This document shows positions 49,091 through 57,468 of a stretch of DNA of 64,000 nucleotides, one piece after another. How positions within the stretch are numbered: the first letter of the stretch is position 1; the number at the start of each line of letters is the position of its first letter. Made by a program: the position numbers and the translations under genes. The notes under the pieces are model-generated. The model had not been told where the DNA came from and ran no database searches. It was given only the letters and a program-made list of their open reading frames with translations. Source of the DNA: a virus; IMG/VR virus record IMGVR_UViG_3300005563_000030, positions 61,102-125,101 of that record; one strand, written 5' to 3'.

Positions 49091-49334
49091 TAACGAAGCA
49101 TTTGTAGCACCAGCTAAACGATGGGCTGAACTTCACCTTGAAGTTGCAGCTTACGTAGATAAAAAACCATTATATATGGCTTCTACTGAGCAGATAGAAT
49201 TTGTGTTAAAGAAGTTTGCTCAAGCGCATGTACAAAAAGCGCTTAAAGAAGCTTCAGTATATGGCTGCCTAAGAGAAGACACTTTTGGACCAGAAGACAT
49301 CTTAAATTGTTATCCACTAGAAGATATTAAATGA
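49074..49334 (+). CDS. Hypothetical protein, 86 aa
   Basis: Starts MKTLSDNEAFVAPAKRWAEL; ends NCYPLEDIK. Overlaps the primase start by 4 nt. Function unknown. Confidence 0.6.
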   Translation: MKTLSDNEAFVAPAKRWAELHLEVAAYVDKKPLYMASTEQIEFVLKKFAQAHVQKALKEASVYGCLREDTFGPEDILNCYPLEDIK

Positions 49335-50344
49335 TCGACTTTGGCTCAGTCATACCAACACACGACATTACCACTGAATTCATCTTATCTAAACTAGATG
49401 AAAGTCATATATTTTCATATTACTTCGGGTATTTTGAGCTTAACAAATTATATCCTTCTAAATTAAGAGCTGATAAACATCCCTCTACCTCTTTCTTCAT
49501 CAGTACCAAAACTGGTTCTATTCTATATAAGGACTTTGCAAACAATAAAGTATACAACTGCTTTAATTTCGTTGCAGCACTATTTAATACTTCCTTTATA
49601 GAAGCTATGAATATTATTGCTAGAGACTTTGGTCTAAGCAATATTAATACAGCAAAACCAGAAGCTATTGATGTCCTCAAGAATGTCGATTTCGACAAAC
49701 AAATTAAAGCTCAAACAATTATTCAAGTAATTCCCAGTGTGTGGGAATCGCATCACATTCAATATTGGAAAGAATATCACCTAGACATTCAGAAACTCAA
49801 AGCTAACAACGTCTATCCTGTCAAGAAGTTATTTGTGAATAAGAGAGAGTTTGTAATAGATCCTCTCTGTTTTGCATATCTTGTAAGAAGCGATGATGAT
49901 GGCTATCATGAGTATCTGAAAATATATCAACCGTTAAGAACAACAACCACTGGAAAGTGGATAAACAATGTTCCCATTACGGTGCCATTCGGCTTATATG
50001 AACTTAAACCTAGCAACCACATTGTTGTAGGTAAAGCTAAGAAAGACGAAATGGTATTACAACATTTTTTCACATCTACAATTGGAACTCAAAATGAGAG
50101 TGAGGCTGCTCTATCTGATGTATTGGTTTCTCGATTTCATAACGAATTTCCTCGACGAACGATCATCTGGGATGCCGATAGTGCAGGAGTTGAGAGCTGT
50201 AAAAAATTCAATGATCGTGGTTTTGGCTACTTTAACACTCCTGCTTATCTGGTTGATAGAGGAATAAAAGATGTGTCCGATTACGTAAAAGCATTCGGGA
50301 TGAAAGCTCTCGAAAGATTACTAAAATCAAAAGGTATAATATGA
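49331..50344 (+). CDS. TOPRIM primase (DnaG-type)
   Basis: 337 residues. N-terminal region (KLYPSKLRADKHPSTSFFIS, TGSILYKDF) matches the DnaG start after its zinc finger; TOPRIM part near residues 233-285 includes HIVVGKAKKDEM and IIWDADSAGVESC (DxD). A separate zinc finger was not seen. Makes RNA primers for replication (family knowledge). Overlaps neighbours by 4 nt. Confidence 0.8.
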   Translation: MIDFGSVIPTHDITTEFILSKLDESHIFSYYFGYFELNKLYPSKLRADKHPSTSFFISTKTGSILYKDFANNKVYNCFNFVAALFNTSFIEAMNIIARDFGLSNINTAKPEAIDVLKNVDFDKQIKAQTIIQVIPSVWESHHIQYWKEYHLDIQKLKANNVYPVKKLFVNKREFVIDPLCFAYLVRSDDDGYHEYLKIYQPLRTTTTGKWINNVPITVPFGLYELKPSNHIVVGKAKKDEMVLQHFFTSTIGTQNESEAALSDVLVSRFHNEFPRRTIIWDADSAGVESCKKFNDRGFGYFNTPAYLVDRGIKDVSDYVKAFGMKALERLLKSKGII

Positions 50345-50589
50345 GTGAAAGACAATCAACTGAAGGTAAGCCAATGTTTGTAGAATCTCTCATGACAAAA
50401 GATGAGTGGAATAGAAATATGAAAGCTTATCCTCAGACATGTACCAGAAAATGGGACGATACTAATCTCCACAAAACAAATGATGTTAAATGGAGATTTG
50501 GTATGGGATCTACTCTCTCTGGTGCTGAAATAGGTAATATAAACAAGAATCTTGATTATTTACTCAAAAAAGTTAAAGAAAAAGCATGA
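50341..50589 (+). CDS. Hypothetical protein, 82 aa
   Basis: Starts MSERQSTEGKPMFVESLMTK. Overlaps the primase and the lipoprotein gene by 4 nt each. Function unknown. Confidence 0.65.
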   Translation: MSERQSTEGKPMFVESLMTKDEWNRNMKAYPQTCTRKWDDTNLHKTNDVKWRFGMGSTLSGAEIGNINKNLDYLLKKVKEKA

Positions 50590-50825
50590 AAAAACTAATT
50601 CTCATTTTTTTACTAGCTCTTGCCTTTTCTTGCAAGCGACCATACCCAAGCGATCCTATTAAACCAACAGGAACTATTGTTGCTATATCAAAAATAGAAA
50701 GCAGTGTCTATATTCTTGTTGAGTTCAGGGGAGAAACACTTCGTGAAGGTGGAGATCCTGTCTATCAACTTTGGGTGCTTGGTTCAGACACTTGTAAAGT
50801 AGGCCAAGTAGTGAATCTAAAATAA
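50586..50825 (+). CDS. Small lipoprotein, 79 aa
   Basis: Signal peptide with lipobox LALAFSC (Cys16), then KRPYPSDPIKP; mature part is beta-rich. Located among replication genes, an odd place for an envelope protein. Confidence 0.65.
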   Translation: MKKLILIFLLALAFSCKRPYPSDPIKPTGTIVAISKIESSVYILVEFRGETLREGGDPVYQLWVLGSDTCKVGQVVNLK

Positions 50826-50831
50826 GCTCAT

Positions 50832-51017
50832 ATGGAAGGAAAAACTATATCTGAAGTAATTAGTGGAATAGTACGATTTTCAGGTAAATCTTTAATCCTA
50901 AGAATGACTGATAATACCATGTATATTTTAGAATCTTATGTACCAAGTCATAGTGATCTTGGAGGATTAGAAATACGTGAAATAAAAGAAATTCCCAAGA
51001 GCTTCAAAAAGATTTAA
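50832..51017 (+). CDS. Hypothetical protein, 61 aa
   Basis: Starts MEGKTISEVISGIVRFSGKS; small beta-rich protein. Unknown. Confidence 0.6.
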   Translation: MEGKTISEVISGIVRFSGKSLILRMTDNTMYILESYVPSHSDLGGLEIREIKEIPKSFKKI

Positions 51018-51019
51018 CT

Positions 51020-51817
51020 ATGCTACGAAACAAACAGGAAGAAAAACAAAAGGCTCTCAGAAGATTACGCATAAGACAGGACGAATTGGACTGGAAGGGT
51101 GTGGAATATGTTCCTGTTGAAAAACCATTCTTTATGGGATGGGATGTTTATGTTGATCTATCTGAGAGTGGTAAGAGAAGGAGAGACGCTCCTGACCTTA
51201 TGCAAGTACTTCACTTAATAGAAGCTACTAAGAAGAGATTTACAAAGTGTGTGAAGTATATTCGTTACTTACGCAAGAATGGGTATTCTTATGAAGTAAC
51301 TGAAAATAGTGTTTTTGATTACAGAACATGGACTGCTCACAAACAACATGAATATCTTCCATACTATCATCAAACCTTAAGAACATTATACATCACTGAG
51401 AGTGAATTTGAGCATGTCAAAGGACCAATCAGAAAGTACTTCTACCGAACCAATAGATATTGGTGGCGTACATATGATGACAAAGTATACAAAGTAGATG
51501 AAAGTGTATTTCCTACATACGAACTTGTATACAAAGTAGAAAAAGCCTATGCTAATGCAAGAGGTATTCCAAAAGGAGAAGAGTGGGGTGAATATGAACG
51601 CATTCGAGATATTCTTTATAATAGTAACTATTATTCTAGTAGACATGGATATAATAGAGGCTATGAAGGATATTCTGCTTATCTATCTAATATACGAATT
51701 CGTAAGCGTTGGAAACAGCTTTTGACAAAGCTCAAACAAACTGACTTCTCTTATGAAGCAGAAGAATATGAATCTCGGTATTTAAAAGACAAGAAATTCA
51801 AAATGGATTTCTCATAA
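51020..51817 (+). CDS. Basic hypothetical protein, 265 aa
   Basis: Starts MLRNKQEEKQKALRRLRIRQ; very rich in Arg, Lys and Tyr (YRTNRYWWRTYDDKVYK). Possibly RNA- or DNA-binding. 2 nt after the previous gene. Not recognised. Confidence 0.65.
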   Translation: MLRNKQEEKQKALRRLRIRQDELDWKGVEYVPVEKPFFMGWDVYVDLSESGKRRRDAPDLMQVLHLIEATKKRFTKCVKYIRYLRKNGYSYEVTENSVFDYRTWTAHKQHEYLPYYHQTLRTLYITESEFEHVKGPIRKYFYRTNRYWWRTYDDKVYKVDESVFPTYELVYKVEKAYANARGIPKGEEWGEYERIRDILYNSNYYSSRHGYNRGYEGYSAYLSNIRIRKRWKQLLTKLKQTDFSYEAEEYESRYLKDKKFKMDFS

Positions 51818-51827
51818 AAATTCAATT

Positions 51828-52061
51828 ATGAAATTTGCTGACCAATTAAGAAACTCTGTAAAAGCATATCATGAGGGCATAGATGAAGATGCAATAGCTT
51901 CTATTAAAGAAAACTGCGCAGAATCAGCTAAGAAAGGAGAAAGTTATGACTACACTAAACTCCCGCTGACTGAAGCTACGATAAAAACTCTTGAAACTAG
52001 AGAAGGCTTAAAAGTAACGAAGGTTACAACAAGTTACTTCTCTTATAGAATAGAATGGTAA
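51828..52061 (+). CDS. Hypothetical protein, 77 aa
   Basis: Starts MKFADQLRNSVKAYHEGIDE; acidic and helical. Unknown. Confidence 0.6.
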   Translation: MKFADQLRNSVKAYHEGIDEDAIASIKENCAESAKKGESYDYTKLPLTEATIKTLETREGLKVTKVTTSYFSYRIEW

Positions 52062-52076
52062 TAAATCAAATCAAAT

Positions 52077-52283
52077 ATGGCATCTGAAAAAGCTAAGTTA
52101 AAGAAAGCGTACATTAAAGGATTAATCGCCGCTGGCGACAAGCGTAGCTACAATGAAATTCAGGCTGATCTTGAATTAATGTTGTGGAAAGAACGTTGGG
52201 AGAGTATTTTTAGTGCTGAACCAGTAATCGCACCTGAAAATCCCGCTGCTCTGGAAGCTGAAGTTGTTGAAGAACCAAAATAA
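52077..52283 (+). CDS. Hypothetical protein, 68 aa
   Basis: Starts MASEKAKLKKAYIKGLIAAG, helical, with acidic Ala/Glu-rich tail. 3 nt before the UDG gene. Confidence 0.6.
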   Translation: MASEKAKLKKAYIKGLIAAGDKRSYNEIQADLELMLWKERWESIFSAEPVIAPENPAALEAEVVEEPK

Positions 52284-52286
52284 CCT

Positions 52287-52997
52287 ATGATCGAGAAACT
52301 TAAATCGTGCTTTGAAGAAGGATGGTGGCAGAAATTGTCACCATTTTTTGTTAATGGAGGTTTTGACAATATAGCTCGGACCCTTAATGCTCAGAAGAAT
52401 ACTGGGCTTGAAGTAACTCCCGGATTTGATAAAGTTTTTAGAGCATTCAAAGAATGTCCTTATGACAAACTCAAAGTGGTAATGATGGGACAAGACCCAT
52501 ATTATCAAAAAGGAGTGGCTGATGGTCTTGCGTTCAGTGCTAAGAACCACGTGTTTGATCCACCTGCTTCTTTTAAGCTTATGTCTAATGCTATCGAACG
52601 AGAAGTTTACGATGGCTTTGCGATAGGCTATAACGAAGAATATGCGTATGCTGATCTTACTCGATGGGCTAATCAAGGAGTGTTGTTAATAAATTGTGCT
52701 CTCACTACAATAGTAGGAAAGACACAACAACACATGGATTTATGGGCTCCTTTCATGCGTCATTTGTTTAATACCCTCAGAAACGACAATACAGGCATTA
52801 TTTACATTCTCTTAGGAAAGGACGCTAAACAATGGAAAGTGTTAATTAACCCTGTCCGTAACCACCTCTTTACAGTAACCCATCCTGCTTCTGTAGCTTA
52901 TACAGGAAGGAATGTATGGGATTCTGAAGGAGTTTTTTTAAACACAAATAAGCTTTTGGAACAAATGAATGGTCCTGAAGCAAAAATTCTTTGGTAA
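52287..52997 (+). CDS. ung: Uracil-DNA glycosylase (family 1 type)
   Basis: 236 residues. Active-site loop MGQDPYYQKG (residues 67-76; Asp70), and a late HPAS loop at about 199 in place of the usual HPSP. Removes uracil from DNA. crAss-like phages commonly encode one. Its stop overlaps the next start (TAATG). Confidence 0.9.
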   Translation: MIEKLKSCFEEGWWQKLSPFFVNGGFDNIARTLNAQKNTGLEVTPGFDKVFRAFKECPYDKLKVVMMGQDPYYQKGVADGLAFSAKNHVFDPPASFKLMSNAIEREVYDGFAIGYNEEYAYADLTRWANQGVLLINCALTTIVGKTQQHMDLWAPFMRHLFNTLRNDNTGIIYILLGKDAKQWKVLINPVRNHLFTVTHPASVAYTGRNVWDSEGVFLNTNKLLEQMNGPEAKILW

Positions 52998-53629
52998 TGA
53001 AAAGGAAAATTTATGTTGTAGGTGGCTCTAATGAGTATGCCAACTGGATGCAAGGTGAAATCGTCCATAATATGGAAGATGCTGATCTTGTATTATTTAC
53101 TGGTGGAGAAGATGTAACACCTTTATTATATGGTGACCCTAAGCATCCTTTCACAGGTAACAACTATGACCGCGATCTACGCGAAACAGAAAAGTTTAAG
53201 AAAGCCCAAGAACTAGGTAAACACGTTATTGGTATCTGCCGTGGTAGTCAGTTTACCTGTGCTATGAGTGGTGGTCGATTAGTTCAACATCAGGAAAACC
53301 CACATCTCTATCATCAAATTCGTACATCTGACGGTAAGCAGATAACCATTAGCTCAACTCACCACCAAGCAATGTTCCCTTATGACATGAACAAGGAAGA
53401 TTATAAAATCCTTGCATGGACAAAGGATATGCTACGCTATCATCAGGATGGAAATGGTCAGGAAATGATTAACAACCGTGATCTTGGTGAAGTAGAAATC
53501 TGCTATTTCCCTAAGACCAAAGTGTTAGGTATTCAGGGTCATCCTGAGTTCATGGACAAAAAACGTTATCCTGATACCTTTGATTATTTGACAAACCTGT
53601 TAGATAATCATATGGAAGACAAGCTTTAA
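52997..53629 (+). CDS. Class I glutamine amidotransferase / gamma-glutamyl hydrolase-like
   Basis: 210 residues, start at ATG 52997. Nucleophile motif VIGICRGSQ (Cys81) and a late GIQGHPEF (catalytic His), with LFTGGEDVTP near 33-42. This matches the C26-type GATase 1 that hydrolyses gamma-glutamyl amides. First gene of the amide-chemistry cluster. Confidence 0.85.
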   Translation: MKRKIYVVGGSNEYANWMQGEIVHNMEDADLVLFTGGEDVTPLLYGDPKHPFTGNNYDRDLRETEKFKKAQELGKHVIGICRGSQFTCAMSGGRLVQHQENPHLYHQIRTSDGKQITISSTHHQAMFPYDMNKEDYKILAWTKDMLRYHQDGNGQEMINNRDLGEVEICYFPKTKVLGIQGHPEFMDKKRYPDTFDYLTNLLDNHMEDKL

Positions 53630-53640
53630 AAACCATTATT

Positions 53641-53901
53641 ATGCTTGAAAGAATAATAAGAATCCTTGTTGTGATATTCGCAACATGGGGATTCATGGGT
53701 TTTTTAAATCTTGGTCTTGAAGGTCAATATTTCTACAGCATCACATTACCTACTGGTGGATTTATTGGCTGTTGTATTCTCTTTAGTGTTATAATTGCTA
53801 ATGACGCTAGGAAAAATGAAGAAAAAAAGTCTGTGGATTATCCACAAGTTCCTAAAGGTGAAGACCAAATTGGGGGAAGAGATAATAACCCATCAAACTA
53901 A
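53641..53901 (+). CDS. Two-helix membrane protein, 86 aa
   Basis: Helices IIRILVVIFATWGFMGF and GGFIGCCILFSVIIA, then a charged tail. Overlaps the next gene by 86 nt. Confidence 0.65.
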   Translation: MLERIIRILVVIFATWGFMGFLNLGLEGQYFYSITLPTGGFIGCCILFSVIIANDARKNEEKKSVDYPQVPKGEDQIGGRDNNPSN

Positions 53902-54085
53902 AAGTACATCTGATATTGGCTTTTACTGGAGAGGGGTTATATCTGAAGATGTTATTAAAGAAATCTTAAGTAACAAACAATTCCAAAAATGGAAGCGTGG
54001 TGAACAAACAGAATTCATCAAACATTTTTCTATTCAGGAAAGGAAAGATATTTTAAAACATAATAATAAAAAGAAAAATGGCTAA
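53816..54085 (+). CDS. Basic hypothetical protein, 89 aa
   Basis: Start at ATG 53816 (MKKKSLWIIHKFLKVKTKLG), overlapping the previous membrane gene; end overlaps the next by 8 nt. Contains GFYWRGVISEDVIKEILSN. Function unknown. Confidence 0.6.
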   Translation: MKKKSLWIIHKFLKVKTKLGEEIITHQTKSTSDIGFYWRGVISEDVIKEILSNKQFQKWKRGEQTEFIKHFSIQERKDILKHNNKKKNG

Positions 54086-54497
54086 TTTAAAACAATACCG
54101 CCATAAAAGATCAGCAATAATTGCTGTATACGACTCTCGTAATTTCTATCAGCATTCAACAAATCCTGATATGAAGATTCCTGTTGTAGTAGTAGAAGGT
54201 TCTACTGAATGGGAAGAGATTGTGCCACCAAAACCTGTTATTGACTTTTATGGTACTGAACTTGATGCTAAATTATTGCATTATAAAGTTCTATTACTTA
54301 AAGACAATACTACTATGGTATCTAACGGTTTAGGTAATGGGCCTGAAGAATCTAAAGTTCTTACAGCTTTTAAAGATTACGATGAAGCCTGCGAGTTTCA
54401 AAGAATATACGTATTCTTGAAGAAGCAGAAAGAGCTTCTAACTACTGCTGGTGGTAACGCATCACAATACCTGAAAAACCTACTGAAAACTCTGTAA
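54078..54497 (+). CDS. Hypothetical protein, 139 aa
   Basis: Starts MANLKQYRHKRSAIIAVYDS; beta-rich middle (IPVVVVEGSTEWEEI). Not recognised. Confidence 0.65.
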   Translation: MANLKQYRHKRSAIIAVYDSRNFYQHSTNPDMKIPVVVVEGSTEWEEIVPPKPVIDFYGTELDAKLLHYKVLLLKDNTTMVSNGLGNGPEESKVLTAFKDYDEACEFQRIYVFLKKQKELLTTAGGNASQYLKNLLKTL

Positions 54498-54526
54498 TTA
54501 ATTTAAAACTATCTTAATTTTTAGAT

Positions 54527-54922
54527 ATGGAAAAACAATTTGAAGGCAAATTATACGCCGTGTATGGAACTCTTCGTAAAGGTCTTGGTAATTACAAACG
54601 TTATCTTGATAACGATGATTGTAAATACTTAGGTACTCAGAAATTGAGAATACCTTATAAAATGGTAAGCTTGGGTGGATTCCCCGGTCTTGTCTGGACA
54701 AATCCCTATCACTCACAAATCACCATTGAAGTATTCAATGTTACTAGTCCTGATATTGAGAAGCAACTCGATATGCTCGAAGGTTATCCAGACTTCTATG
54801 AGAAAACCACAATTAATACCCAGTGGGGTGAAGCAACTATTTACTACCTTCACTCTGAGCGGTATGCAAATTATCCTGTTGTCGAAAGTGGCGATTGGGT
54901 AAACCGAGTAAAACAAGTTTAA
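54527..54922 (+). CDS. Gamma-glutamylcyclotransferase-like (AIG2/GGCT) protein 2
   Basis: 131 residues. LYAVYGTLRKGLGN (9-22) and MLEGYPDFYEK (Glu in the active site). This is the compact YtfP-type. Directly before a COOH-NH2 ligase, so it may open or recycle gamma-glutamyl products. Confidence 0.85.
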   Translation: MEKQFEGKLYAVYGTLRKGLGNYKRYLDNDDCKYLGTQKLRIPYKMVSLGGFPGLVWTNPYHSQITIEVFNVTSPDIEKQLDMLEGYPDFYEKTTINTQWGEATIYYLHSERYANYPVVESGDWVNRVKQV

Positions 54923-54932
54923 ATAACAAACA

Positions 54933-55742
54933 ATGAAAAAGAAGTTAATTTCAAAACCGACTATTGGCGCAGATATTGAAGTGTTCTTAAAAAACAAAAG
55001 AACTAATAAGGTAGTATCTGCTGAAGGAATCATCAAAGGTAGCAAACACGACCCATTTAAGTTCATGGACGGTAATCCATATTTTGCTACATCTCTTGAT
55101 AATGTAATGGCTGAATTCTGCATTGAGCCAGCCACTACTAAGAAGAAATTCCGTGCCGGTATTGAGGTTGCTTTGAATTACATTACAGACAGCATTCCAA
55201 AAGAACTAAGCATCTATGCTTTCCCTTCTGCTAAGATTGATGGAAAGTACCTGCAAACTGCAAATGCTCAATTGTTTGGATGTGATCCGGATTATAATGC
55301 ATGGCTGGACGGTGTTATGAATGCTGCTCCTGCTGCTAACGGATCTGTAATTCGTAGTTGTGGTGGTCATATCCACGTAGGATATAACAAACCTGATGAA
55401 GAAATAAGCATGAAATTAATTAAAGCCATGGACATCTTCATTGGTCTGCCTTCTGTTCTACAAGAACCAGATAATGACCGCAAAAAGCTTTATGGTAAAG
55501 CTGGTGCATTTCGTTTCAAAAACTATGGCGTAGAATATCGCACTGTTTCCAATTATTATGTAAATTCTGCGGAACTCAGCCACTGGGCCTTTGATAATAC
55601 ATTAGCCGCTATCAACTTTGTTAATGACCAAAATCAGATAAGCAAAGATGAAGCTAATGGTATTCAAATGGCTATTAACACCGCTGACAAGAAGTTAGCG
55701 AAAACAATGTGTAAATACTTCGGCGTTCAATTAGCCGCATAA
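54933..55742 (+). CDS. COOH-NH2 ligase, phiEco32 type (amidoligase 1)
   Basis: 269 residues. IGADIEVF (11-18), CGGHIHVGY (143-151), LYGKAGAFRFKNYGVEYRTV (186-205) and SNYY. This is the glutamine synthetase-like fold predicted to join a carboxyl and an amino group with ATP (family COOH-NH2 ligase type 2). Substrate unknown. Confidence 0.85.
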   Translation: MKKKLISKPTIGADIEVFLKNKRTNKVVSAEGIIKGSKHDPFKFMDGNPYFATSLDNVMAEFCIEPATTKKKFRAGIEVALNYITDSIPKELSIYAFPSAKIDGKYLQTANAQLFGCDPDYNAWLDGVMNAAPAANGSVIRSCGGHIHVGYNKPDEEISMKLIKAMDIFIGLPSVLQEPDNDRKKLYGKAGAFRFKNYGVEYRTVSNYYVNSAELSHWAFDNTLAAINFVNDQNQISKDEANGIQMAINTADKKLAKTMCKYFGVQLAA

Positions 55743-55771
55743 CCTAATTTTCAACCTATTAACTAGATTTT

Positions 55772-56101
55772 ATGTCAGTATCATCAACAAAAAAGAAGAA
55801 AGCCAAGATAATGAAGTTCCCAACTGATTGTTGCGCCTTGTGTCAGCTTTCTATCCAGAACTCTCACACCAAAGAAGAAATTAAACAAGCCTTAAAAATC
55901 CTACGCGATCAGTCTACTATGCAGGACTGGTGGGGAACAGGTAAACAGTATGGTCAGAAAGCTATATTCGTTATTACTACTCCCAATGAAGCAGAACTGG
56001 CTGATAACCTGAAAGCTGTAGGTTTCCGTCCTACTTTCAACTTTGAAAGACGCAAAGGTTATCCTGGCGGTCAGTTAACAATGTGGTGCATTAATCTGTA
56101 A
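55772..56101 (+). CDS. Hypothetical protein in the amide cluster, 109 aa
   Basis: Starts MSVSSTKKKKAKIMKFPTDC; CCALCQLSIQNSH and WGTGKQYGQKAIFVITTPNE. Could be a small carrier or substrate for the ligases; no support beyond position. Confidence 0.6.
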   Translation: MSVSSTKKKKAKIMKFPTDCCALCQLSIQNSHTKEEIKQALKILRDQSTMQDWWGTGKQYGQKAIFVITTPNEAELADNLKAVGFRPTFNFERRKGYPGGQLTMWCINL

Positions 56102-56117
56102 AATTCAACTAACAACA

Positions 56118-57083
56118 ATGGGTATTACAATTCTGGTAGGAAAAGATGGTCGTCCATCAATGAAGAAAGTATTCGCTTTTATGAAAGGCAACGATAACAA
56201 GCTTGTCATAAGACGTAAGATTCTTAAAAGCGGTAAACAATGGTTACGCAGCTACGAGGGAAATAATTCTGATAAATTTGTAAAACGTCCAATCAATGAG
56301 TTATCTTTGGCAGATAAAAAGGTTATACGGTGGGGAAACCGAATTGAGGCTGAAACAAATAAGGGTACGATCGTCTACAATAAGTCTGAAGCTATTGAAC
56401 GAGCTACCAACAAAAAACTCTCTCGTGAAATCTTCGCCAAAGAAAAAGTCAGAACTCCAAAAGCTGTAACACCAGAAAACATTACAGATGCAGACTACCC
56501 AGTTATCGCTCGCCCTAGCACGCATGCAAAGGGCAAGAACTTTATCATCCTTAAAACCAAAGAAGAATTTCAACAGCATTACGCGGCGAATGAGAAGAAT
56601 GGATGGTATTATTCTGCTTTTGTCAACAAGACAAGAGAGTTCCGAGTGCATTGTGCTCACGGGAAAATACTTGGCGTCATGGAAAAGGCTAAAGGAAAAG
56701 ATAAAATCGCTTGGAACCGAGCCGTTACTGGAGAACCTTTTATCCGAGTGGAACAGGAAAAATATCCATTCTCTGTCTGCTTCCAAGCACTCAAAGCTGT
56801 TAAAGCAATTGGCCTCGATTTTAGCGGAGTGGACGTAATGGAGATCATCGAGAATGGTAAGCCTCAGGGTTATGTTCTCGAAGTTAACACCAGTCCAACC
56901 CTTAATAGTTCTGAGTATATCTCTGAACAATATGCAAAGTATTTTGATTGGCTTGGTCGTTCTGATAAGAGACGCGATCATTGGGACTTTACGAAGTTCG
57001 AGAAAGCTGAATCTTTTGCATGGAAACAGTTCCAACTATTAGAAATACAAAATCCCGGTAAAAATGTGCCTAACCAAGGTTAA
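56118..57083 (+). CDS. ATP-grasp ligase, RimK-like
   Basis: 321 residues. Central ARPSTHAKGKNFIIL, REFRVHC and C-terminal YVLEVNTSPTL (about 251-261), with GVDVME before it: the ATP-grasp pattern of RimK-type ligases, which add Glu or other amino acids to carboxylates. Overlaps the next gene by 20 nt. Confidence 0.85.
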   Translation: MGITILVGKDGRPSMKKVFAFMKGNDNKLVIRRKILKSGKQWLRSYEGNNSDKFVKRPINELSLADKKVIRWGNRIEAETNKGTIVYNKSEAIERATNKKLSREIFAKEKVRTPKAVTPENITDADYPVIARPSTHAKGKNFIILKTKEEFQQHYAANEKNGWYYSAFVNKTREFRVHCAHGKILGVMEKAKGKDKIAWNRAVTGEPFIRVEQEKYPFSVCFQALKAVKAIGLDFSGVDVMEIIENGKPQGYVLEVNTSPTLNSSEYISEQYAKYFDWLGRSDKRRDHWDFTKFEKAESFAWKQFQLLEIQNPGKNVPNQG

Positions 57084-57459
57084 TGCCAAGGTTGCAGATA
57101 GAAGTATTTACGTGCTCAAGAGCTCCTATGGTGGAGCTTTTGGGCGCGTATTCATAAGTTCTCTGCAAGCCTTCTGTTATCTAAATGGTAACACTTATAA
57201 GAAGAAGTGGTATGATAAATTCGTTGCTTATTTCAGAAAAAATTTGGAGTGGCAAGTGTTTCATGCCCATGATATAGAAACATCAAAGAGTTATGTCAAA
57301 CAATTTAGTCAGCTTAGTTCAGAAGTTCAATTTGGTATTTTCGTAATACCGCAAGGTACAAAATATTACGAAGGTAATAACGATGACCTTGGCTCTTTTG
57401 CTATAAGGTATTACGGTCCGTTACACCTTGGAAACAAACATTTAATTTTAAATCAATAA
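57064..57459 (+). CDS. Hypothetical protein in the amide cluster, 131 aa
   Basis: Starts MCLTKVNAKVADRSIYVLKS; overlaps the ATP-grasp gene. IPQGTKYYEGNNDDLGSFAI. Fixed position between ligase and amidotransferase suggests an accessory or target role. Confidence 0.6.
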   Translation: MCLTKVNAKVADRSIYVLKSSYGGAFGRVFISSLQAFCYLNGNTYKKKWYDKFVAYFRKNLEWQVFHAHDIETSKSYVKQFSQLSSEVQFGIFVIPQGTKYYEGNNDDLGSFAIRYYGPLHLGNKHLILNQ

Positions 57460-57468
57460 TTGTCAATT

